Positions 57,227-64,000 of a stretch of DNA of 64,000 bases are shown in pieces. The DNA is taken from NCBI GenBank assembly GCA_963770865.1, contig CAVYRD010000008.1, positions 124,001-188,000 on the forward strand, read 5' to 3'. The first letter of the stretch is position 1. The number at the start of each line of letters is the position of its first letter. The stretch is from Miltoncostaea sp963770865. Its GTDB lineage: Bacteria; Actinomycetota; Thermoleophilia; Miltoncostaeales; Miltoncostaeaceae. The notes under the pieces are model-generated. The model was not told the DNA's origin. It searched no databases and was given only the letters and a program-made list of their open reading frames with translations. The translations under genes and the position numbers were made by a program.

Positions 57227-59225
57227 GTGAAGTCGATCCCGAGCGAGACGGACCGTCTCGCCACCGCGCTGGCGAGGAGCCTGGACGGGCTTTGCGTGCT
57301 GCAGGCCGTCCGCGACCGCGCCGGCGCGATCACCGACTTCCGGGTCGTCGCCTCGAACCCGGGGGCGGAGCGCTTCGGATGCCGGGGCCCGGGCTCGACG
57401 CTGACCGGCACGTGGGCGCAGCCGTTCTGCGGCGAGCTGATCGCCGCCTGCGCCTCGGTCGTGTCGGGCACCGACGCCGCGACCCACGAGTTGCAGCTGC
57501 CCGCCGTCGGCTGGGTGGAGATCCGCCTCGCCGGCATGGACGAGGACGAGGTCGTGGCCACGCTGCGCGGCACCGGCGCGCGCCACGCCATAGAGGAGGC
57601 GCTGCGGCGCGAGCGCGAGCAGAGCCTCGCCCTCGCCGACGAGCAGGCCGCCCTGCGGCGGGCCGCCGAGGCGATCGCCCACGACGCCAGCCCCGAGGAG
57701 GTGATCGCCCTCGTCACCCGCGACGCCGCCCGCCTCTTCCGCGCCGAGAGCGCGCGCGTCGCCCGCTTCGACCCCGATGCCATCGTGGTCGTGGGCACCT
57801 GGGGCGGCGACTCGCCGCCGGTCGGCACGCGGTTCCCGCGCGAGGGAGGCCGCACCATCGCCCGCGTGCTCGCGACGGGGCGATCCGCCCGCGTGGCCGA
57901 CTACGCGGCCCTGCGCCGGTCCGACCCGGTGGCGGCCGAGGTCGTCTCGCCGGACTACGGCAGCGGCATGGCCGCCCCCATCCGCGCGGGCGCGACCCTC
58001 TGGGGCGGGCTGCTGCTGATCCGGCTCGCCGACGACGAGGCCTTCACCCAGGCCGACGAGGAGCGGCTCGAGGGCTTCGCCGAGCTGATCGGGCTCGCCG
58101 TGGTGAACTCCGAGTCCGAGCACCGGCTGCGCGCCCAGGCCGCGACCGACCCGCTGACCGGCCTCGCCAACCACCGCCAGTTCCAGGAGCGCCTGTCCGA
58201 GGAGGTCGCCCGCGCCGGCCGCTACGGGCACCCGCTCAGCCTGGTGCTGCTCGACCTGGACCGCTTCAAGCGCGTCAACGACCGCCACGGTCACCAGACC
58301 GGCGACGCGGTGCTGGCCGAGGTCGCCCGCCGGATGGCGCAGATCGCCCGCACCGGCGACCTCGCCGCGCGCGTCGGCGGCGAGGAGTTCGCCTGGCTGC
58401 TGCCCGACACCGACGCGGTCGGGGCGCTCACCCTGGCCGAGCGCATGCGCTCCGAGGTCGAGGCGCGAGCCGTTCGAGGGCGCCGGACGGCTCACGGCCT
58501 CGCTCGGCGTCGCGGCGCTCGGCGCCTCGGGCGACGGCGGCGACCTCTTCCGGCGGGCGGACGGCGCGCTGCGCTGGGCGAAGCTCTCGGGACGCAACCG
58601 CAGCGAGTGCGACCGCCCCGAGATGCCCGTGATCCTGGAGCGCCGCCGCGACGGCCTGCTCGACGACCACGACCCCGAGCACGTCTCGGCCATCCGGGCG
58701 CTGGCGATGATCGTCGACTCCGACAGCCCGCACTTCGTGCGCCACAGCGACCGGGTGGCCGAGGTCGCCGAGGCCATCGCCAGCGACCTCGGCTGGGACC
58801 ACGTGCGCACCGCCGCGCTCAGCGAGGCCGCCCTCGTCCACGGCGTCGGCGGCATCGGCATACCGGTGGACGTCCGCCGCAGGACCGGCCCGCTGGTGCC
58901 CTGGGAGTGGGACATCGTGCGCTCGCACGCCGAGCTGGGCGCACGCATCGCCTCGCGTGCCCTGGCACCCGACCAGGTCTCCTGGGTGCGGGCGCACCAC
59001 GAGCGCTGGGACGGCGCCGGCTACCCCCAGGGACTGGCGGGCGACGCGATCCCGGAGGGCGCCCGCATCCTCGCGGTGGCCGATGCCTGGGTGGCCGTGA
59101 CCTCCGACCGCCCGCACCGGCCGGCCCGCGGGCGCGCCGAGGCGCTCGCCGAGCTCGAGGCCCACGCGGGCACGCAGTTCTGGCCCCCCGCCGTCGCGGC
59201 CCTGCGCCGGGTGCAGCAGACCTGA
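57227..59225 (+). pseudogene. GAF-GGDEF-HD-GYP cyclic-di-GMP protein, frame broken near 58468
   Basis: About 665 residues when joined. N-terminal PAS-like region (1-110), coiled linker, GAF domain (~140-300: AEAIAHDASPEEVIALVTRD, MAAPIRAGATLWGGLLLIRL), GGDEF (ATDPLTGLANHRQFQERLSE, LLDLDRFKRVNDRHGHQTGD) with an intact active site GGEEF. An extra A near 58468 shifts the frame; removing it gives EARPFEGAGRLTASLGVAAL. The C-terminal HD-GYP has HHERWDGAGYPQGL, but the metal motif HDIGK is HGVGG, so phosphodiesterase activity is doubtful. GTG start. Probably a diguanylate cyclase tied to motility. Confidence 0.82.
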
Positions 59226-59249
59226 CCCCGGGCCCGGACCGGCCCGGGA

Positions 59250-59534
59250 TCAGAGCGCGTACAGCAGGAGGATCGCGGCCGTCACGGCACATATCGTGAT
59301 CATGAACGCGATCTCGCTCCTGCGATCACGCAGGCCGCTCAGCAGGTACACGACGAAGACCCACATCGGCGCGGTCTGGCTCATGAAGTCCAGCTTCACG
59401 TCGAGGACGTTCTTGGCGATGGCCGCCTCGACCAGGAGGCAGACGGCGGTGACGAGCGCCACCCGCACCTGCGGATCGTTGAGCCGGTGCCGCCACGTCG
59501 TGCTGTGAGGGGACGAATCGATCGGAGTGCCCAC
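59250..59534 (-). CDS. Small membrane protein, two transmembrane segments
   Basis: A 94-residue protein: soluble N-terminus (TPIDSSPHSTTWRHRLNDPQ), a hydrophobic segment (VALVTAVCLLVEAAIA), APMWVFVVYLLSGL, then a third short hydrophobic end (MITICAVTAAILLLYAL). GTG 59534 chosen for AAGGA seven bases upstream. No family recognised. The 124 bp to prs (59535-59658) shows nothing notable. Confidence 0.65.
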   Translation of the reverse strand: MGTPIDSSPHSTTWRHRLNDPQVRVALVTAVCLLVEAAIAKNVLDVKLDFMSQTAPMWVFVVYLLSGLRDRRSEIAFMITICAVTAAILLLYAL

Positions 59535-59658
59535 GCGAGCGTCCTTTCCCGAGCCACGACGATCGCCGCCCACGCATCCGCGGGCATCCGGGATCCCGCC
59601 CACGCCCCCGCGGTCGACTACCGATCGCGTCGCGCGGCGACACACGCCGGGTGGACGG

Positions 59659-60657
59659 TCAGAAGAGCTGGTTCTCCCCCGCGAAGATCGCGCTGACCGA
59701 CTCGTCGCAGAAGACGTTGTGCACCGAGTCGGCGAGGATCCGGTCCACCGAGAGCACGCGGAAGAGGTCGTCGCCGACCGCCTCCTCGGGCAGCGGGACC
59801 GTGTCGGTGATGACCACCTGCTCGATCACCGAGTCGCGCAGGCGCTGGACGGCCATGCCCGACAGCAGGCCGTGGGTGGCGGCCGCGAACACGCGCGTCG
59901 CCCCCGAGTCCTTCACCACCTTGGCGCCGGCGCAGAGCGTGCCGGCCGTGTCGATCATGTCGTCGATGAGGAGCGCCGCGCGCCCCTCGACGTCGCCGAT
60001 CAGGAAGGTGATCTCGGCCTGGTTGTGGTCGGGCCGCTGCTTGGTGAGGACGGCCAGGGTGGCGCCGAGGCTCTCGGCGAAGTGGTTGGCGAGCTTGGCC
60101 CGGCCGGCGTCCGGCGAGACGACCACCAGGGGCTCGGAGACGTCGCCCTCGTAGACGCGGGTGCGGAAGTCCTCGACGAACATCGGCAGCGCCGTCATGT
60201 GGTCCACCGGCACGTTGAAGAAGCCCTGTACCTGGCCGGCGTGGAGGTCCATCGTGAGCACGCGGTCGACGCCCGAGGCGTTCAGCAGGTCGGCGATCAG
60301 GCGGGCCGTGATCGGCTCGCGGGGGGCCGACTTCTTGTCCTGGCGCGAGTAGCCGTACCAGGGGATCACGGCCGTGATGCGGTGCGCCGAGGCCAGCTTG
60401 GCGGCGTTGATCATGATCAACAACTCCATGAGGCTGTCGTTCACGGGCTGGCAGGTGGACTGCACCAGGAAGACGTCGGCGCCGCGCACGCTCTCCTCGA
60501 AGCGCACGTAGATCTCGCCGTTGGCGAACGTCTTCAGGGTGACGCCGCCCAGGTCGATCCCGAGGCGCGTGGCGATGCGCTGCCCGAGCACCTGGCTCGA
60601 GCGGCCCGCGAACACCATGAGCCGCTTGGAGTCGTCCCTATCGATGCTGGTGCTCAC
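59659..60657 (-). CDS. prs: Ribose-phosphate pyrophosphokinase
   Basis: A 332-residue enzyme making PRPP from ribose 5-phosphate and ATP. LMVFAGRSSQVLGQRIATRL, FANGEIYVRFEESVRGADVF, QSTCQPVNDSLMELLIMINA, PWYGYSRQDKKSAPREPITA, the signature DLHAGQVQGFFNVPVDHM and the PRPP loop LLIDDMIDTAGTL are intact. GTG start overlapping the glmU stop (GTGA), the conserved glmU-prs pair. Confidence 0.96.
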   Translation of the reverse strand: MSTSIDRDDSKRLMVFAGRSSQVLGQRIATRLGIDLGGVTLKTFANGEIYVRFEESVRGADVFLVQSTCQPVNDSLMELLIMINAAKLASAHRITAVIPWYGYSRQDKKSAPREPITARLIADLLNASGVDRVLTMDLHAGQVQGFFNVPVDHMTALPMFVEDFRTRVYEGDVSEPLVVVSPDAGRAKLANHFAESLGATLAVLTKQRPDHNQAEITFLIGDVEGRAALLIDDMIDTAGTLCAGAKVVKDSGATRVFAAATHGLLSGMAVQRLRDSVIEQVVITDTVPLPEEAVGDDLFRVLSVDRILADSVHNVFCDESVSAIFAGENQLF

Positions 60658-62053
60658 CCGCCGCTCCCCTTCGCCTCGTCCGCCGCCTGCTGCGCGCGCG
60701 CCGCCGCCCTCGCCGTGAACCCCTCAACCACGCTCTGCCGCGCCCGGGCGATGCCGAGCGCGCCGTCGGGGACGTCGCTGGTGATGATGGACCCCGCCCC
60801 CGTCATCGCGTCGTCGCCGACGCTCACCGGCGCCACGAACACGCAGTCCGAACCGGTCTTGACGCGCGCCCCGATGCGCGTCGCGTGCTTGCGGAAGCCG
60901 TCGTAGTTGGCCGTGATGTTGCCCGCCCCGATGTTGGTCTGCTCACCGATTACGCGCGTCCCCGATGTACGAAAGGTGCGGCACCTTGGCGCGCTCGCCG
61001 AGCTCGCTGTTCTTCATCTCGACGAACGTGCCGACCCGCGCCCCGGCCCCAGGAGCGTTCCCGGCCGAGATACGCGAACGGCCCGGCCTCGGCGCCGTCC
61101 TCGAGGCGGGCACTCGCCTCGCACGGCACGCTGACCATCGAGCAGCCGTCACCGATGACGCAGTCGGTGAGGACGACGTCGGGGCCGATCACGCAGCCCT
61201 CGCCGATGGTCGTCGCGCCGCGCAGGTGGGTGCCGGGCAGGACCAGGGTGTCGCGGCCGACGGTCACGCCCGCGTCGACGTACACGGCCGAGGGGTCGGG
61301 CATCGTGACGCCGCCGCGCATCAGCTCCTCGCGCAGGCGCTGCTGCAGAGCCGCCTCGCACGCGGCCAGGTCGACCCGGTCGTTGACGCCCGCGGCGGCC
61401 TCCGGGTCGTCGGCGACGAGGGCGGCCACCGGGCCTTCCAGCCGCTCGAGTGCGTCGGTGAGGTAGATCTCGCCCTGGGCGTTGGAGGAGTCGAGCCGCG
61501 CGAGCACGTCCTCGAGCGCCGCCCGGTCGAAGACGTAGAGGCCGGCGTTGTACTCGCCGATCGCGAGCTCGTCGGGCGAGGCGTCGCGCGCCTCGACCAC
61601 GCGGGCCACGCGCCTGTCGCCGTCGCGCACCACGCGCCCGTAGGAGCCGGCGTCGTCGACCACTGCGGTGAGCATGGTGGCCGCACGGGGCTCTGCGGCG
61701 TGCTCGCTCACGAGCCGGCCGACCAGCTCGACCGGCAGGAGCGGGGTGTCGCCGCAGGCCACCACGACGGTGTCGCACGCGGGGTCGAGGCTCGCCAGGC
61801 CCACCTGGGCCGCGTGGCCGGTGCCGAGCTGCTCCTCCTGGACCGCGATCTCCACGCCCTGGGGCAGGGCATCGCGCACGACCTCCGCGCCGTGGCCCAC
61901 GACCACGACGGTGCGCTCCACACCGGCGCCCTCCAGGGCGTCGAGCACCCAGCGCACCATGGGCCGGCCCGCGAGGGTGTGGGCCACCTTCGGCAGGGAG
62001 GATCTCATCCTGGTCCCCTGGCCGGCGGCGAGGACGACGGCGCCGATGCTCAT
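60654..62053 (-). pseudogene. glmU: Bifunctional GlmU (UDP-GlcNAc pyrophosphorylase/acetyltransferase), frame broken at ~61070 and ~60955
   Basis: About 465 residues when joined; makes UDP-GlcNAc for the cell wall. Uridylyltransferase domain intact (GAVVLAAGQGTRMRSSLPKV, GDTPLLPVELVGRLV, SNAQGEIYLTDALERL). The left-handed beta-helix acetyltransferase is broken. Near 61070 two single-base losses move FAYL into the frame of GARVGTFVEMKNSELGERAK; near 60955 loss of two bases (a CG repeat) breaks GDARVIGEQTNIGAGNITAN. The C-terminus FVAPVSVGDDAMTGAGSIIT is intact. As glmU is essential, sequencing errors are the likeliest cause. ATG 62053. Confidence 0.9.
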
Positions 62054-62097
62054 GCGGTTGTCGAGTCCGTCCCGGGCTGGTGGGAAGAGGTTCTGCC

Positions 62098-62171
62098 TGG
62101 TTGGGGCGGGAGGATTCGAACCCCCGGTCGCGGGACCAAAACCCGCTGCCTTACCGCTTGGCTACGCCCCA
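62098..62171 (-). tRNA. tRNA-Gln (anticodon TTG)
   Basis: A 74-base tRNA on the minus strand. Seven-bp acceptor stem (TGGGGCG/CGCCCCA), D-arm, anticodon stem GCGGG/CCCGC with loop TTTTGGT (anticodon TTG), T-arm with GTTCGAATC, discriminator A, and an encoded CCA end (62098-62100). Upstream of glmU. Confidence 0.95.
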
Positions 62172-62241
62172 GCAAAACGCCCTCCATGGCCCGCCGAGTA
62201 TAGACGGCGGGTCGGTCGGCCCCGCCCCCGCGAGGGCCCGC

Positions 62242-62532
62242 TCACGCGTCCAGCACGACCACATCGACCACGAGCGCGCGGTCCTCGTCGCTCGTCTCGC
62301 CGTTCTCCACGTTGATGACCTCGATCGTCTCGCGGCGGCACTCGACGCGGACCCGCATGCCCTCCTCGAGCACGCCGTCCTTCAGGCGCACGGCCAGCTC
62401 GCCGGCGATCTCGAAGGTGTTGATCCGCATCGGCTCGTCGGTGTCGAGGCTCATCAGCAGCACGTCCCCGTGGTACGGGTCGACATCCTGCCAGAGGAGG
62501 CTGATCTCCCCCGTGATGGACTCGGTGCTCAC
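62242..62532 (-). CDS. Hypothetical beta-rich protein
   Basis: A 96-residue acidic protein (SITGEISLLWQDVDPYHGDV, TDEPMRINTFEIAGELAVRL, EGMRVRVECRRETIEVINVE). Predicted mostly beta; no signal or membrane segment. No family recognised. GTG 62532, only 20 bp from the divergent start at 62553. It lies 70 bp upstream of tRNA-Gln in the same direction. Confidence 0.6.
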   Translation of the reverse strand: MSTESITGEISLLWQDVDPYHGDVLLMSLDTDEPMRINTFEIAGELAVRLKDGVLEEGMRVRVECRRETIEVINVENGETSDEDRALVVDVVVLDA

Positions 62533-62552
62533 GGCGCGCGAGTCTATCGGCC

Positions 62553-62819
62553 GTGCCGCCCGAACCCGAGACCCCGGCCCCGCCGAGCTACCTGCTGGTC
62601 GGCCCGCCCGACCTGCTGCACGACGTGCTGCTCGACTTCGACGACATCGGCTGGGAGGTCTCGGTGGCCGGATGGCGCGCCGTGGTCACCGCCGCCCCCG
62701 CCGACGCCGCGGCGCCCGAGCCGTCCTGGCCCACCGAGCTCACGCTGAGCGGGGTGCGGCGCGACGGGCACGGCGCCGCCTGCGCCGAGCACCTCGATGC
62801 CGGCGGGCCGGGCGTGTGA
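62553..62819 (+). CDS. Small hypothetical protein
   Basis: An 88-residue protein: Pro-rich start, then PPSYLLVGPPDLLHDVLLDF DDIGWEVSVAGWRAVVTAAP and a short C-terminal Cys/His tail (GAACAEHLDAGG). No family recognised. GTG start 20 bp from the divergent gene; no clear Shine-Dalgarno, so it may be leaderless. Codon use (GC at third positions) supports coding. Confidence 0.45.
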   Translation: MPPEPETPAPPSYLLVGPPDLLHDVLLDFDDIGWEVSVAGWRAVVTAAPADAAAPEPSWPTELTLSGVRRDGHGAACAEHLDAGGPGV

Positions 62820-62886
62820 CGGACCGGCGAGCGGCGGCGGAGACAGGGCGGTAGCGCGACCCGGCGAGCGGCGCAGGAGGCGGACG

Positions 62887-64000
62887 ATGGGTGGACGGAC
62901 GGTGATGGCGGGCGGCCTGGCCGCCCTCGCGCTCGGCGGCGCGTGGGCGGCGACGGCCGACACGGCGCCGGCGCCCCGCAAGCCCGCGCCCGGCCTCGCG
63001 CGGTTCGGCTCGTGCGACGCCTTCCTCGCCCACGTGCGCCGGCACGCCGCGGCCGAGGTGTCCCCCTACGGGCTCGGCGCGGGCGGCATCGCCTACCGCG
63101 CGGTGGGCGGCGACGGCGCGGCGGTCGCGCCCGCCGCGTCCCCGTCGGCCGGCGCGCCGGTGGAGGGCTCCGGCTTCTCCGGCACCAACCTGCAGGAGGC
63201 CGGGGTCGACGAGCCCGATCTGGTGAAGACCGACGGGCGCACCATCTTCAGCATCGCCAACGGCGAGCTGAAGGCGGTGGACGTCACCGGGGCGACGCCC
63301 CGCGAGCTGCCCTCCGCCGACCTCGGCGGCTTCTACGGGACCGGCCTGATCCTGGCAGGCGACCGCCTCTTGGTGCTCGGCGACGCGGGCGCCGGCAGGC
63401 CGATCCCGGTCGACGTCATCGCGACACCGCTCGCCGGACGCGCCGTGGCGAGCGACATCGTCACGCCGACCGCGCCCTGGCGCCCCGCCACCGTCGTCGT
63501 GCAGCTCGACGTCTCCGACCCGGCCCATCCGCGCGTGATGGCGCGCATGCGCGTCGACGGCACGCTGGTCGCCGCCCGCCGTACGGGCGGCACCGTGCGC
63601 GTGGTGCTGTCCTCGTCCCCCACCCGCCTGCCCCTCGTGACCGCCTCCGCGCCGGAGGGCGCGGCGACCCGCGCGGCCCTGCGGGCCAACCGCCGCGCCG
63701 TGGCCCGCGCGGGCGCCGGGGCGTGGCTCCCCCGCCTCACGCTGCGGGACAACGCCACGAGGACGACGATCCGGCGCCCGGCCGTCGGCTGCCGCGCCGT
63801 GAGCCGACCGACCGACTACGCCGGCCTCGGGATGATCGACGTCCTCACGCTCGGCGTGACGGACACGATGTCGGTGCTCGACTCCGACGCCGTGATAAGC
63901 GACGGCGAGCTGGTCTACGCCTCGCCGGACCGGATGTACGTCGCCACCACCCGCTGGGCCGAGCCGGTCGGCGGCGCCGAGCCGCCCTCGCGCGGCACCA
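62887..64000 (+). CDS. Secreted beta-propeller domain protein (runs off window)
   Basis: Start of a large exported protein; 371 residues visible. Signal-like N-terminus (MAGGLAALALGGAWAATA), then SCDAFLAHVRRHAAAEVSPY, the Beta_propel (PF09826) motif GTNLQEAGVDEPDLVKTDGR TIFSIANGELKAVDV, and ILAGDRLLVLGDAG, TVVVQLDVSDPAHPRVMARM RVDGTLVAAR. Family members are surface/secreted C-terminal beta-propeller proteins of unknown function. Excellent Shine-Dalgarno (AGGAGG, six bases before ATG). The 3' end lies outside. Confidence 0.85.
   Translation, partial: MGGRTVMAGGLAALALGGAWAATADTAPAPRKPAPGLARFGSCDAFLAHVRRHAAAEVSPYGLGAGGIAYRAVGGDGAAVAPAASPSAGAPVEGSGFSGTNLQEAGVDEPDLVKTDGRTIFSIANGELKAVDVTGATPRELPSADLGGFYGTGLILAGDRLLVLGDAGAGRPIPVDVIATPLAGRAVASDIVTPTAPWRPATVVVQLDVSDPAHPRVMARMRVDGTLVAARRTGGTVRVVLSSSPTRLPLVTASAPEGAATRAALRANRRAVARAGAGAWLPRLTLRDNATRTTIRRPAVGCRAVSRPTDYAGLGMIDVLTLGVTDTMSVLDSDAVISDGELVYASPDRMYVATTRWAEPVGGAEPPSRGT

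Overview
The window is very GC-rich, almost fully coding DNA from a flagellated high-GC Gram-positive bacterium. Three things point to Actinomycetota, most likely a deep-branching group such as Thermoleophilia: the housekeeping order glmU-prs-rplY-pth-mfd-prsA-mazG with a nearby eno-ftsB-DUF501 block, the many GTG starts, and the SoxR and LexA operator types. The phylum call is inference from gene order and composition.

Region 1 (1-12.1 kb, minus strand): fliE (cut by the window edge), flgC, flgB, an HDOD gene and a first fliS; a glycogen phosphorylase gene with a broken frame; a flaG-fliD-fliS-fliT-like operon; an ABC exporter pair; and a large glycosyltransferase/TPR protein. Region 2 (12.1-16 kb): DUF1614, a QueA-like enzyme and an SDR divergent from soxR, then an IS481-family element inserted exactly in the CTAG shared by two convergent stop codons. 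Region 3 (16-34.3 kb): three glycosyltransferase genes, flagellin fliC1, csrA, rpoZ on the plus strand, an eight-gene sugar/glycosyltransferase operon beginning with a sugar ketoisomerase and aminotransferase, a LexA-controlled small gene, fliW and flagellin fliC2. Region 4 (34.5-41.8 kb): flgL, flgK, flgN, yvyF, flgJ, flgG and flgF, with fliK and an FlhB C-terminal-like gene on the plus strand. Region 5 (41.8-64 kb): mainly housekeeping genes (ftsB, eno, ECF sigma plus ogt, gnd, pgi, mazG, prsA, mfd, pth, rplY, prs, glmU, tRNA-Gln), with a GGDEF/HD-GYP gene and a beta-propeller gene running off the end.

Two layers of control can be read directly. First, six intergenic sites share CTCAA(G/T)(G/T)-N13-(G/T)CCGATR, with further N14 variants. 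This resembles the FliA/WhiG-type sigma-28 promoter. The sites precede flaG, both flagellin genes, the glycosyltransferase/TPR gene, the three-gene glycosyltransferase operon and the eight-gene sugar operon; N14 variants precede flgF and the GGDEF gene. Flagellin and the machinery that probably glycosylates it thus look like one late-flagellar regulon. Second, both flagellin leaders contain two small hairpins with GGA in the loop, one over the Shine-Dalgarno sequence. With csrA beside fliC1 and fliW beside fliC2, this is the architecture of the CsrA-FliW-flagellin switch.

Other points of note: paired GGTCC-N4-GGACC dyads at three loci with an identical 23-bp pitch; four genes (glgP, a glycosyltransferase, the GGDEF gene, glmU) with small frame-breaking indels, which because glmU is essential look more like assembly errors than true pseudogenes; and no flgM in its expected place between yvyF and flgN.
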